Below are positions 16,251 through 24,825 of a stretch of 64,000 nt of DNA, piece by piece. Under the pieces are notes generated by a model. The model was not told where the DNA came from. It saw only the letters and a list, made by a program, of their open reading frames with translations, and did no database searches. How positions within the stretch are numbered: the stretch's first letter is position 1; every line of letters starts with the position of its first letter. The DNA comes from Parabacteroides acidifaciens (GTDB lineage Bacteria; Bacteroidota; Bacteroidia; Bacteroidales; Tannerellaceae), in NCBI RefSeq assembly GCF_003363715.1, contig NZ_QREV01000011.1:45594-109593 (forward strand), in the 5' to 3' direction. A program made the position numbers and the translations under genes.

Positions 16251-17114
16251 ATGGACAAAGTAAGAATACAACAATTGTTGACCTCTTTTAAAGGCATTAC
16301 CCATTCTGTAAATAACGAAGATAATAGCGAGCAGATTGAAATCTGGTTTGCCCGTGAGTTGCAATCTATTCTGGGATATGCAAGATGGGAGAATTTTGAG
16401 GTAGCCATTCTTCGAGCTGTTGATTCATGTAAAGCTCAAGATATCAATGCGGATGACCATTTTCGTGAGGTCACGAAAATGGTTCGATTGGGAAGTGGAG
16501 CAAAACGTGAAGTGCAAGATTTTATGTTGACCCGTTATGCTTGTTACTTGGTAGCCCAAAATGGAGACCCAAAGAAAGAAGAAATAGCTTTTGCGCAAAG
16601 TTATTTTGCGATCCAAACTCGTAAAGCTGAATTGATAGAAGAACGCTTGAATTTGTTGTCTCGTTTGGAGACAAGGGATAAATTGCGGGCAGCTGAAAAG
16701 CAATTATCTCAGAATATTTATGAGCGTGGAGTCGATGACAAAGGATTTGCCCGGATTCGTTCGAAAGGAGATACTGCTTTGTTTGGCGGATTTACAACAG
16801 AAGATATGAAATTGAAGCTTGGCGTAAAGGCCAGCCGACCTTTGGCTGACTTCTTGCCGACACTTACTATTGCTGCGAAAAACTTGGCGACGGAAATGAC
16901 GAATTACAATGTGGCAAGTAAAGATTTATATGGCGAACCACCCATAACGAAGGAACATGTTCAAAATAATTTGAGTGTGCGGGAAATGTTGGGGGCAAGA
17001 GGTATTAAACCGGAAGAGCTGCCTGTTGTGGAAGATATAAAGAAACTGGAGCGTAAAGTTGCTAAGGATGAAAAGTTAATGGAGAAAAATACGCCTAAAC
17101 TACCGAAAGTATAA
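16251..17114 (+). CDS. dinD: DNA damage-inducible protein D (DinD)
   Basis: A 287-aa cytoplasmic protein matching DinD throughout: EIWFARELQSILGYARWENF at the start, then HFREVTKMVRLGSGAKREV, RYACYLVAQNGDPKKEEIAF, and a C-terminal half with GFARIRSKGDTALFGGFTTE and MKLKLGVKASRPLADFLPTL. In E. coli DinD is SOS induced and has been reported to inhibit RecA strand exchange; that role is transferred by family only. An unusual perfect palindrome lies inside the gene at the HFREVTKM codons, and inverted copies of it form two hairpins right after the stop codon. The gene is flanked by its own promoter and convergent trpB, so it looks like a single-gene accessory unit. Confidence 0.92.
   Translation: MDKVRIQQLLTSFKGITHSVNNEDNSEQIEIWFARELQSILGYARWENFEVAILRAVDSCKAQDINADDHFREVTKMVRLGSGAKREVQDFMLTRYACYLVAQNGDPKKEEIAFAQSYFAIQTRKAELIEERLNLLSRLETRDKLRAAEKQLSQNIYERGVDDKGFARIRSKGDTALFGGFTTEDMKLKLGVKASRPLADFLPTLTIAAKNLATEMTNYNVASKDLYGEPPITKEHVQNNLSVREMLGARGIKPEELPVVEDIKKLERKVAKDEKLMEKNTPKLPKV
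16456..16483. repeat. In-frame palindrome inside dinD
   Basis: ACCATTTTCGTGA (16456-16468), centre GG, TCACGAAAATGGT (16471-16483): 13-bp perfect arms, covering codons of DHFREVTKMV. Its exact reverse complement reappears at 17138-17165 downstream of the gene. Confidence 0.95.
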
Positions 17115-17127
17115 TGTATTTCTAACT

Positions 17128-17175
17128 AATAACGCCGACCATTTTCGTGACCTCACGAAAATGGTCGGCGTTATT
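17128..17175. terminator. Hairpin A after dinD, built on the dinD palindrome
   Basis: Perfect 23-bp arms: left arm 17128-17150 begins AATAACGCCGACC and ends ATTTTCGTGA, centre CC, right arm 17153-17175. The inner 28 bp are the exact inverted copy of 16456-16483 in dinD. Placed between convergent dinD and trpB, it probably ends transcription from both sides, although T runs are short. Confidence 0.75.
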
Positions 17176-17188
17176 GATTTTCAAGACA

Positions 17189-17224
17189 AGTAATCATTTT
17201 CGTGACCTCACGAAAATGATTACT
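17189..17224. terminator. Hairpin B after dinD, second copy of the palindrome core
   Basis: Perfect 17-bp arms (17189-17205 and 17208-17224) around centre CC. It shares the core CATTTTCGTGA/TCACGAAAATG with hairpin A and with dinD, but has different outer bases (AGTAAT/ATTACT). It lies 12 bp before the trpB stop codon. Confidence 0.75.
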
Positions 17225-17235
17225 ACTTATAGTCC

Positions 17236-18600
17236 TTATTTGATGATCTTTTCTATCTCCGAAAGATTCTTTTCTACATCTGCATCTGTAACCTCGTAGT
17301 TTGTCAGGTCACCTGCCAGATATTGGTCGTAAGCGGCCATATCGATCAGTCCGTGACCGGAGAGGTTGAACAGGATCGTACGTGGTTTGCCTTCGAGTTT
17401 GGCTTGTTCGGCTTCGCGGATGGCTGCAGCAATCGCGTGTGATGATTCGGGAGCCGGGATAATGCCTTCGCTCTGTGCAAACAGGGTGGCAGCTTGGAAT
17501 GTTTCCAATTGCTGGATGTCGACTGCATCCATTAATCCGTCTTTTTTCAGTTGGCTGACGATAGAACCTGCACCGTGATAGCGCAGACCTCCTGCATGGA
17601 TATTGGCCGGAGCAAAGTTGTGTCCCAACGTGAACATCGGAAGGAGCGGAGTATAGCCGGCTTCGTCACCGAAATCGTACTGGAATTGTCCGCGTGTCAG
17701 TTTCGGGCAAGATGCCGGTTCTGCTGCAACGATGCGGATATCTTTACCCAGTGTCAGTTTATGGCGCAGGAACGGGAATGCAATACCGGAGAAGTTTGAA
17801 CCGCCACCGAAGCAAGCGATGACAACATCCGGATATTCCCCTGCCATTTCCATCTGCTTCTCTGCTTCCAGACCGATAACCGTCTGGTGGAGCATTACGT
17901 GGTTCAGTACGCTGCCCAATACATATTTACAGTTTGGTGTCTGCATAGCCAGTTCGACTGCTTCGGAGATAGCTGTACCCAGACTTCCCTGATAGTTCGG
18001 ATGTTTGGTAATGATGTCGCGTCCGGCGCGTGTACTCATACTCGGTGATGCGACTACTTCAGCCCCGAATGTTTGCATCATGGAACGGCGGTAAGGTTTT
18101 TGATTGTAGCTTACCTTAACCATATAAACCGCTAATTCCAAGCCGAAATGCTTGGCTGCCATAGCCATAGATGCTCCCCATTGTCCGGCACCCGTCTCGG
18201 TTGTGATATTCGTCACACCTTCTTTTTTACAGAAGTAGGCTTGCGGGATGGCTGAGTTCAACTTGTGTGAACCGACCGGGCTGACGCTTTCGTTTTTAAA
18301 ATAGATATGGGCCGGCGTATCCAATGCTTTTTCCAGTCCGTAAGCACGAACCAGCGGAGTCGGACGCCAGATTTTATACATCTCGCGCACTTCTTCCGGG
18401 ATTTCAATCCAAGGGTCTGTCTGGTTTACTTCCTGATGAACCAATTCTTTGGCAAACAGCGGATAGAGGTCTTCCGGATTCAGTGGTTCCTTTGTTTTAG
18501 GGTTTAACGGAGGAAGCGGTTTATTCTTCATATCTGCTACAATGTTGTACCAAGCAGTAGGAATATCTTTCTCCTGCAATAAAAACTTCTTACTTTCCAT
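17236..18600 (-). CDS. trpB: Tryptophan synthase beta subunit, TrpB2 type
   Basis: A 454-aa PLP enzyme. The length, the N-terminal extension (YPLFAKELVHQEVNQTDPWI) and the motif MYKIWRPTPLVRAYGLEKAL are those of TrpB2 (TIGR01415), not the shorter TrpB1. The PLP lysine is in SPVGSHKLNSAIPQAYF, with catalytic-region ETGAGQWGASMAMAAKHFGL and the phosphate-binding loop CFGGGSNFSGIAF. It condenses indole with serine, and no trp operon neighbours are present, consistent with stand-alone TrpB2 genes that may act in indole salvage. It is convergent with dinD, separated by the two hairpins. Confidence 0.93.
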   Translation of the reverse strand: MESKKFLLQEKDIPTAWYNIVADMKNKPLPPLNPKTKEPLNPEDLYPLFAKELVHQEVNQTDPWIEIPEEVREMYKIWRPTPLVRAYGLEKALDTPAHIYFKNESVSPVGSHKLNSAIPQAYFCKKEGVTNITTETGAGQWGASMAMAAKHFGLELAVYMVKVSYNQKPYRRSMMQTFGAEVVASPSMSTRAGRDIITKHPNYQGSLGTAISEAVELAMQTPNCKYVLGSVLNHVMLHQTVIGLEAEKQMEMAGEYPDVVIACFGGGSNFSGIAFPFLRHKLTLGKDIRIVAAEPASCPKLTRGQFQYDFGDEAGYTPLLPMFTLGHNFAPANIHAGGLRYHGAGSIVSQLKKDGLMDAVDIQQLETFQAATLFAQSEGIIPAPESSHAIAAAIREAEQAKLEGKPRTILFNLSGHGLIDMAAYDQYLAGDLTNYEVTDADVEKNLSEIEKIIK

Positions 18601-18712
18601 AATATTGTTATGTCGTTTACATTATTAATCCAAAATAGCCATTAAAGCTTACAACTTGGAAGCAAAGTAACAAATAATATTCCATTCTTCAAATGAAATA
18701 CCGGAAAATATA

Positions 18713-18720
18713 TATCTTTG
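18713..18720 (+). promoter_or_regulatory. -7 box for the porin-like gene
   Basis: TATCTTTG followed by a 35-nt leader to the ATG at 18756. A matching -33 element is weak. Confidence 0.5.
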
Positions 18721-18755
18721 CGGCCAACTCTGTAAACTGATAACAAACGACAAAT

Positions 18756-19979
18756 ATGAAAAAGCTGATATTACTGCTGGCAGGCATCTGTATGTTCTTT
18801 CCGGCAACAGCGCAGAAGAAAGATTTCACCTATAAGTTTTACGGTTTTGTCCGTGGTGACCTTTTCTATAACTCTCGGGCGAACATGGCTCCGATAGACG
18901 GAAACTTCTATTTGTTTCCATTGGATAAAAAGCCGGACCCTGACGGCAAGGACTTGAACGCCAGTCCTAACGGCAGTTTCTACACGTTTACTTCCCGGTT
19001 GGGTTTGGATATGACCGGTCCGAATGTGGGTACGGCTCGGACAAGCGCCAAAATTGAAGTTGACTTTGGCGGTTTTTCGTCCAGTAATACGATGCTACGC
19101 GTCCGGCAGGCGTATGTGGCATTGGACTGGGATCGGAGCCAAGTGCTGATCGGACACACCTGGCATCCCCTTTTCGGAAGTGTTTTTCCTGATATGTTGA
19201 ACCTTTCGACAGGCGCGCCTTTCCAGCCTTTCAATCGCAGTCCCCAATTGCGTTATCAGTATAAAGCCGGGAAGGTGAAGCTGACGGCTTCCGCTATCTG
19301 GCAATTACAATACCTTTCGAGCGGACCGAACGGGATGAGTGAGGAATATATCAAGAACAGTTGCGTGCCGGAGTTCTATATCGGTGCGGATTATACGTCC
19401 GGCAATGGCTGGTTGGCAGGTGCCGGCATTCATTTGATTTCGCTGAAACCACGCACTTCGTCTGTCTGGAATGAAAAGACTTATAAAGTGAATGAGCGCA
19501 TGACAGCCCTTTCTTATGAAGCGCATGTCAAATATACCGGGCGAAATTATACTTTTGCAGCGAAGAGCCTGATGGCTTCCAGCCTGGACCACACTGCGCT
19601 GATCGGTGGTTACGGTATCAGCGCGATCAATCCGGACAACGGTGAGCAGGAATATACTCCTTACCGCCATTCTACTTCCTGGGTGAATTTCACCTATGGG
19701 ACCAAGTGGAAAGGGCATTTCTTTGCCGGTTATACGAAGAATCTGGGAACGTCTGATGCGTTGGTTTCTCCTGTTAAATATGGTATGGGCTTGGATCTGG
19801 ACCAGTTGCTTTCTACCAATATCGCATTTTCGTACAACTTGCCGCATTGGCAGATCGGTCTTGAATATATGCCGTCGACAGCTTGGTATGGCGAAACGGA
19901 TATGGCTTCCGGCAAAGTGGTGGATACACATTCGGTAACGAATCACCGTATTCTGGGGCTTGTGATGTATTATTTCTGA
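18756..19979 (+). CDS. Outer-membrane porin-like beta-barrel protein (DcaP-like), copy 1
   Basis: A 407-aa protein with signal peptide (LILLLAGICMFFPATAQ). The mature part opens KKDFTYKFYGFVRGDLFYNS and is built of amphipathic beta strands with aromatic girdles, for example SRLGLDMTGPNVGTARTSAK, LRYQYKAGKVKLTASAIWQL and HWQIGLEYMPSTAWYGE, ending in Phe (LGLVMYYF) as barrel proteins do. The pattern is like DcaP-type trimeric porins, but that assignment is by resemblance. It has a close paralogue at 41636-42856. Its stop codon overlaps the start of the EamA transporter, suggesting the two act together in moving a compound across both membranes. Confidence 0.75.
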   Translation: MKKLILLLAGICMFFPATAQKKDFTYKFYGFVRGDLFYNSRANMAPIDGNFYLFPLDKKPDPDGKDLNASPNGSFYTFTSRLGLDMTGPNVGTARTSAKIEVDFGGFSSSNTMLRVRQAYVALDWDRSQVLIGHTWHPLFGSVFPDMLNLSTGAPFQPFNRSPQLRYQYKAGKVKLTASAIWQLQYLSSGPNGMSEEYIKNSCVPEFYIGADYTSGNGWLAGAGIHLISLKPRTSSVWNEKTYKVNERMTALSYEAHVKYTGRNYTFAAKSLMASSLDHTALIGGYGISAINPDNGEQEYTPYRHSTSWVNFTYGTKWKGHFFAGYTKNLGTSDALVSPVKYGMGLDLDQLLSTNIAFSYNLPHWQIGLEYMPSTAWYGETDMASGKVVDTHSVTNHRILGLVMYYF

Positions 19980-20851
19980 TGAGGGACGCATTTATAAAAC
20001 TGCACATTTCCATTCTTTTGGCAGGCTTTACCGGCCTGTTCGGAAAACTGGTCACGCTGAACGAGGGATTGCTCGTCTGGTACCGGATGCTTTTGGCTGC
20101 AGTTATGCTTTTCCTGATTCTTTGGGGTAGTGGAAAACTAAAACGGGTCCCTTTTCGTGAAGTCCTGAAAATAGCCGGGACAGGCTTGCTGTTGGGACTT
20201 CACTGGGTGTTTTTCTATGGGAGCATCAAGGCGGCGAATGTCTCGATCGGTGTAGTCTGCTTCTCGCTGGTCGGTTTCTTTACTGCGTTGTTGGAACCGC
20301 TGATTATCAGAAGGCGTCTTTCGATTAAAGAGATATTGTTCAGCCTGGTGGCCGTATGCGGCATTGTTTTGATTTTCCAGTTCGATACACGTTACCGGAC
20401 AGGGATTATTATCGGTGTGGTTTCATCGGCATTGGCAGCTCTGTTTACTATTACGAACAAGAAAGTGGGTGTGCGCCATTCTTCCAGTATGATGTTACTT
20501 TACGAAATGATTGGCGGTTTTTTAGGGCTGACCTGTCTGTTGCCGTTTTATCTGCATCTCTTTCCGGTAGAGACGATCTTGCCGGGGATGATTAATTTCC
20601 TTTATCTGCTGCTGCTTGCGTTGGTTTGTACGATAGGGCTTTACCTGTTGCAGATACAGGTGTTGAAACAGGTTTCCGCGTTTACTGTAAATCTGAGTTA
20701 TAATCTGGAGCCTGTCTACAGCATTATCCTTGCCATGCTCTTTTTCGGGGAAGCGAAAGAGTTGAGCTTTGCTTTTTATGCAGGGTTGGGATTGATCCTC
20801 CTTTCCGTCCTGTTGCAAACCTGGGAAGCTATCCGTTATAAGGCAATGTAA
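19979..20851 (+). CDS. EamA/DMT family inner-membrane transporter
   Basis: A 290-aa protein with ten predicted membrane helices in two EamA repeats, each beginning with segments such as LLAGFTGLFGKLVTLNEGLL and GIIIGVVSSALAALFTITNK; the second repeat ends with NLEPVYSIILAMLFFGEAKE, a strong EamA signature. DMT exporters move amino acids or metabolites; the substrate is not evident. The start at 19979 is chosen because ATG overlaps the previous TGA (TGATG), indicating translational coupling; an upstream in-frame ATG at 19883 would lie inside the porin gene. The 3' end overlaps the convergent kinase gene by 23 bp. Confidence 0.9.
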   Translation: MRDAFIKLHISILLAGFTGLFGKLVTLNEGLLVWYRMLLAAVMLFLILWGSGKLKRVPFREVLKIAGTGLLLGLHWVFFYGSIKAANVSIGVVCFSLVGFFTALLEPLIIRRRLSIKEILFSLVAVCGIVLIFQFDTRYRTGIIIGVVSSALAALFTITNKKVGVRHSSSMMLLYEMIGGFLGLTCLLPFYLHLFPVETILPGMINFLYLLLLALVCTIGLYLLQIQVLKQVSAFTVNLSYNLEPVYSIILAMLFFGEAKELSFAFYAGLGLILLSVLLQTWEAIRYKAM

Positions 20852-22991
20852 ACCAGAAACGCGATCCTTCTCCGAGTTTGGAGTCTACTCCGATTGTTCC
20901 GTTGAGCGTTTCGACGATGGTTTTGCAAATGGTGAGTCCTAAACCGGTACCTTGTTTGAATGAATCAACTTTTACAAAGCGTTCGAAGATCGTACGCTGG
21001 TTTTGGGGGGAGATTCCGATGCCCGTATCGATTACTTCGACTAAGATGCGGCGTTCCATAATGCGGTAAGAAAGCGTAATGCGACCTTTTTCCGTAAACT
21101 TGGTTGCATTAGAAATCAGGTTTGAAATGACCTGCGTGATACGTTTGGGATCTGTATGAACGATAATATCCGGCAAGGAGTCGAAATCACAGATCAGTTC
21201 AACCCCGTCGGGCATTTTCAGTGAATGGACTTGATACTGTTCGTGACATATTTCCTTCAGGCTGGCATCGGTAAGCGAGTAATCCAGGATGCCCGACTCT
21301 ATTTTCGAGAAGTCCAGAATATCGGTTATCAGCCGAAGCAGCAAATCGCTGTTTTTGTTGATTATCTTGACAAATTCTTCTTTTTCTTCCTTGTTTTCTG
21401 TCTCAGCCAAGATGCCGGAGAAGCCGATTATGGCGTTGAGCGGCGTCCGGATCTCATGACTCATATTGGCAAGGAATGCTGATTTTAGTTTATCAGCTTC
21501 GCGTACTTTTTGTATTTCCAGCTCCGACTGCCGGGTTTCATATTCTGCATGATACAATTTCTCTTCCAACAGTTTCTCTTCGGTTATGTCGGTGACGTGG
21601 CAAACCATTTTGTTCAACCGCTTGCTTCCCTTTGTCTTGTAAGCTTGTGCATTGATACGTATCCAGATCGTTTCGTTCTCGATACTGGTTCGGCATATAA
21701 AGCTGCAATGATCCTGCACTCCGTTTATTACCTGGAACAATTGGTTGACATTATCGGTTTTCCGGACAATCTGTTGTACGTTTTCGATAGTCATGTGCTT
21801 GTTGTTTCTCAGGTAATTGAAGAGTTTATTGCTCTCTCCTGCCTCATTGAGTAAGGGGTCGATGAACAATTCTTTTTTCTCTATATCATATTCGGCAACC
21901 AGCGAATGGCCGGAGAGGAGAACCGCTTTAAGGGTTGCCAGGTTGTTTTGCATACGCTCCTCTTCCAGTCGTTTCTCCGTTTCGTCGGATATGATAAGCA
22001 AGTAGCCGATATGGCCGAATTCATGATCGGTTAAGCCGATCCCTTTTATCATCAGATATTTAACTTGATCGGTTAGAGATGATAAATAATATCCGGAATC
22101 TCGTACGGCATTGAAATCGTATGTGAACGAAAAACTGAACGCTTTCCTTTTTGATATCTGGTCGAGAGCTTTGGCTGGGATAGACGGATCCTTGAATAAA
22201 TTCACTCCTATCAATTGGTCGCGGCTTGTACCGAAGGTTTTGCAATCAGCGTCGTTTACGTCGATCAGATAACCTTCCGAGTCGTACAATTCCACGCCGA
22301 TCGGCAGATTGTTGAAAAACTGCTGGAACTTCGTGCTTAGTTCGGAAATACGTTTTCTCGACTCTTCAAGGTTATTGTTGGTCTGCCAGCGTTCGATGAT
22401 AATGGAGAATATACTCGCCGTAAGATGCATATCCTCGACTTCTGCTATTGTCCAGAAACGATGTGCGCGCACGGAGTCGAAACCGATGAATCCTTGTACT
22501 TTATTATGAAAAGTCAGCGGTATGATCAGCATGGATTTTAATTGTTGTTCGGTCAGCAAAGCCTTGTCTGCGGCAGCTTCGGATGGCAGCATGGCTATAT
22601 CGCCCAACACGATGTCATGCCCGCTTCTGACGGTTTCGATAATCCAGGGAATCGTATCGTAGGTCAGCTTGCTCTGATCGTCTTTGGGAACTTTTACCCA
22701 TTCGCTCATCGCTTCGCAAATAAAGTTGGCGGTCTGTCCGTCTTCTTCGAAAATAGCAACGTAGCCCCAATCCGCATTGAAGTAGTCCAACAATACGCGC
22801 ATAGCTTTTTCGATCGGATCTTTCTCTTCATTAAAGAGGATAACCAAAACTTCGGAAATAATACGTTTGATGGTTGGCGTTTCAAAGGGTGTGCGAACCT
22901 TGGATCTATCCGGTTCATTATCCCTAACTTCCAGTAATTGTATTAATTCTTCCCGGGTCAACAGATCGTATGGCGATGTTTTGAGAGTCAT
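20829..22991 (-). CDS. Cytoplasmic GAF-PAS sensor histidine kinase
   Basis: A 720-aa kinase without membrane segments or signal peptide. Order: GAF domain (about 50-195; DYFNADWGYVAIFEEDGQTA), PAS (about 220-340; FFNNLPIGVELYDSEGYLID), a second PAS-like region (about 350-470; ITDITEEKL-type ending), HisKA with phospho-acceptor His in FLANMSHEIRTPLNAIIGFS, and HATPase with N box (NLISNATKF), G1 (DTGIGIS) and G2 (GTGLGLTI). No receiver is fused and no response regulator is adjacent, so its partner is elsewhere. The ATG at 22991 is preferred: the longer frame would start with TTG inside the -7 box at 23013-23020. Confidence 0.9.
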   Translation of the reverse strand: MTLKTSPYDLLTREELIQLLEVRDNEPDRSKVRTPFETPTIKRIISEVLVILFNEEKDPIEKAMRVLLDYFNADWGYVAIFEEDGQTANFICEAMSEWVKVPKDDQSKLTYDTIPWIIETVRSGHDIVLGDIAMLPSEAAADKALLTEQQLKSMLIIPLTFHNKVQGFIGFDSVRAHRFWTIAEVEDMHLTASIFSIIIERWQTNNNLEESRKRISELSTKFQQFFNNLPIGVELYDSEGYLIDVNDADCKTFGTSRDQLIGVNLFKDPSIPAKALDQISKRKAFSFSFTYDFNAVRDSGYYLSSLTDQVKYLMIKGIGLTDHEFGHIGYLLIISDETEKRLEEERMQNNLATLKAVLLSGHSLVAEYDIEKKELFIDPLLNEAGESNKLFNYLRNNKHMTIENVQQIVRKTDNVNQLFQVINGVQDHCSFICRTSIENETIWIRINAQAYKTKGSKRLNKMVCHVTDITEEKLLEEKLYHAEYETRQSELEIQKVREADKLKSAFLANMSHEIRTPLNAIIGFSGILAETENKEEKEEFVKIINKNSDLLLRLITDILDFSKIESGILDYSLTDASLKEICHEQYQVHSLKMPDGVELICDFDSLPDIIVHTDPKRITQVISNLISNATKFTEKGRITLSYRIMERRILVEVIDTGIGISPQNQRTIFERFVKVDSFKQGTGLGLTICKTIVETLNGTIGVDSKLGEGSRFWFTLPYNG

Positions 22992-23012
22992 ATCAGAATC
23001 TTTAGCTAATCG

Positions 23013-23020
23013 CAAAAGTA
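23013..23020 (-). promoter_or_regulatory. -7 box of the histidine kinase gene
   Basis: TACTTTTG on the minus strand, about 22 nt before the ATG at 22991. It rules out the upstream TTG as a start. Confidence 0.55.
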
Positions 23021-23108
23021 GAAAATAGTTTTGATTTTTAAAGGCTTTCGCCGATTATTATCTAATATTCCCTATGTGTGCGCTCTTATTTGAAGCGGAG
23101 GAAATCTG

Positions 23109-23192
23109 TTTTCGGCGGCGTCGTGTATATTCTTGACGCTGTCATGTAAGTTTTCGGCGACGTCGAATATATTTTCGAGGACGTCGGGAATA
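23109..23192. repeat. Array of four degenerate 21-nt units
   Basis: Four contiguous 21-nt units at 23109, 23130, 23151 and 23172. Units 1, 3 and 4 begin TTTTCGGCGGCGTCG, TTTTCGGCGACGTCG and TTTTCGAGGACGTCG; unit 2 is more diverged (TTCTTGACGCTGTCA). The rest of the 350-bp divergent gap holds only the two promoters. Confidence 0.8.
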
Positions 23193-23281
23193 GATTCCTA
23201 TTGCTTCGGATTCACAATGGATGACCGTTCCCTTTTAGAACTATTATAATTAGAATAGCAGGCTCATTCCGGGTAAAAAGT

Positions 23282-23289
23282 TATATTTG
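23282..23289 (+). promoter_or_regulatory. rpoN -7 box
   Basis: TATATTTG, about 55 nt before the chosen rpoN start. It overlaps an upstream ATG at 23290, which therefore cannot be in the transcript. Confidence 0.55.
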
Positions 23290-23343
23290 CATGTTCTAAC
23301 ATTGGGTGGCCCGATGGTCGACCTGCCATTATTGATTTTGATT

Positions 23344-24813
23344 ATGTTGAAACAACAGTTACAGCAAAAGTTACAGCAAAAACTCTCTCCTCAGCAGATC
23401 CAGTTGATCCGGCTTCTGGAACTTCCGGCTATCGAGCTGGAGGAACGCGTGAAGCATGAATTGGAGGATAATCCGGCGTTGGAAGAAGGGAAGGAGATTA
23501 CTGACGACTTTGACCGTACTGACGAAGGGGGTGATGAGTTGGCATCTAACGATATGGATGGAGGAACGGAGAGTGATACCGACCTCTCTTTAGGCGATTA
23601 TATGAGTGAAGACGATATTCCCGATTACAAACTCCGCGAATTGAGCGAGCGTGTCGAACGGAAAGAAGACGTACCCTTTTCAGTCAGCGAGTCCCTCAAT
23701 GAATATCTGCTCCAGCAGCTTGGCTTGCGCGATTTGCCGGAGAAACAGATAAAGATCGGCGAATATATTATCGGAAACATAGACGACGACGGATATCTGC
23801 GCCGTGACCTGTCTGCCATTGCAGATGATCTGGTATTCCAGGCGGGCCAGGACGTGACAGAAGAAGAGATCGGCGAAGTCCTGACCATTATACAGGATTT
23901 CGATCCGGCAGGCGTGGCTGCCCGCAACTTGCAGGAATGCCTTTTGCTACAACTGGCCCGTCGCGAGAAAACGCCCGATACGGAATTGGCAATCCGTATG
24001 CTGACCGACTATTTTGATGAGTTTACCCGTAAGCATTACGATAAGATTATCCGCGGATTGGATATAGACGAAGCTGCCCTGAAACGAGCCATTCACGAAA
24101 TAACAACCCTCGATCCTAAACCTTGCGGTAGTTGGGGCGGTTCTATGGAGACAGCTTTGAGCCAGGTGATTCCCGACTTTGTGGTGGAAGCTGTCAATGG
24201 TGAACTGATCCTGAGCATGAATAACCGGGGGATTCCCGATATGCGCATCAGCCGCGAATATGCCGAGATGTTCCAGGACTATGCCGGCAACAAGGCAAAC
24301 CAGACATCCAAGATGAAGGAGGCTGTCCAGTTCGTAAAGCAGAAACTCGACTCCGCCCAATGGTTTATCGATGCCATCCGCCAACGCCAGGAAACCTTGC
24401 AGCGCACGATGGAGACAATCATTCTCCTGCAACGCGACTTCTTCCTGACCGGCGACGAAGCGACCCTGCGTCCGATGATCCTCAAAGATGTGGCGGAACG
24501 GGCCGGATATGATATTTCGACCATCTCGCGTGTGAGCAACAGTAAGTACGTGCAGACGAATTTTGGTATCTATCCGCTGAAATACTTCTTTTCCGAATCG
24601 ATGCAGACCGACAGTGGCGAAGAAATATCCACCCGCGAGGTGAAAAAGATTATGAAAGAGCATATCGACGGCGAAGATAAGCGCAAGCCGCTTACCGACG
24701 AGGAACTGGCCTCCATCCTGAAGGAAAAAGGTTACATCATCGCCCGCCGTACGGTAGCCAAATACCGCGAACAATTGGGCATTCCGGTTGCACGGCTCAG
24801 AAAAGAAATATAA
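23344..24813 (+). CDS. rpoN: RNA polymerase sigma-54 factor
   Basis: A 489-aa sigma-54. The N-terminal activator-interacting domain is Gln/Leu rich (LKQQLQQKLQQKLSPQQIQL, LIRLLELPAIELEERV), followed by an acidic linker (about 45-100), core-binding domain, HTH region (RPMILKDVAERAGYDISTIS; SRVSNSKYVQTNFGIYPLKY) and the C-terminal RpoN box ARRTVAKYREQLGIP. It directs transcription from -24/-12 promoters with AAA+ activators; none is encoded here. The start at 23344 puts the canonical MLKQQLQQ at the N-terminus and lies downstream of the promoter. It leads a same-strand run through ispG. Confidence 0.95.
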   Translation: MLKQQLQQKLQQKLSPQQIQLIRLLELPAIELEERVKHELEDNPALEEGKEITDDFDRTDEGGDELASNDMDGGTESDTDLSLGDYMSEDDIPDYKLRELSERVERKEDVPFSVSESLNEYLLQQLGLRDLPEKQIKIGEYIIGNIDDDGYLRRDLSAIADDLVFQAGQDVTEEEIGEVLTIIQDFDPAGVAARNLQECLLLQLARREKTPDTELAIRMLTDYFDEFTRKHYDKIIRGLDIDEAALKRAIHEITTLDPKPCGSWGGSMETALSQVIPDFVVEAVNGELILSMNNRGIPDMRISREYAEMFQDYAGNKANQTSKMKEAVQFVKQKLDSAQWFIDAIRQRQETLQRTMETIILLQRDFFLTGDEATLRPMILKDVAERAGYDISTISRVSNSKYVQTNFGIYPLKYFFSESMQTDSGEEISTREVKKIMKEHIDGEDKRKPLTDEELASILKEKGYIIARRTVAKYREQLGIPVARLRKEI

Positions 24814-24825
24814 ATTTGAAGCGTT

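Noticed and set aside
19883..19978. Longer start for the EamA transporter
   Set aside because: It would lie inside the preceding porin gene, and the 32 extra residues do not resemble a transporter start; TGATG coupling supports 19979.
23109..23192. Possible CRISPR array (also considered at 28341 and 41408)
   Set aside because: Units are contiguous without spacers, degenerate, only 21-22 nt long, and no cas gene is nearby.
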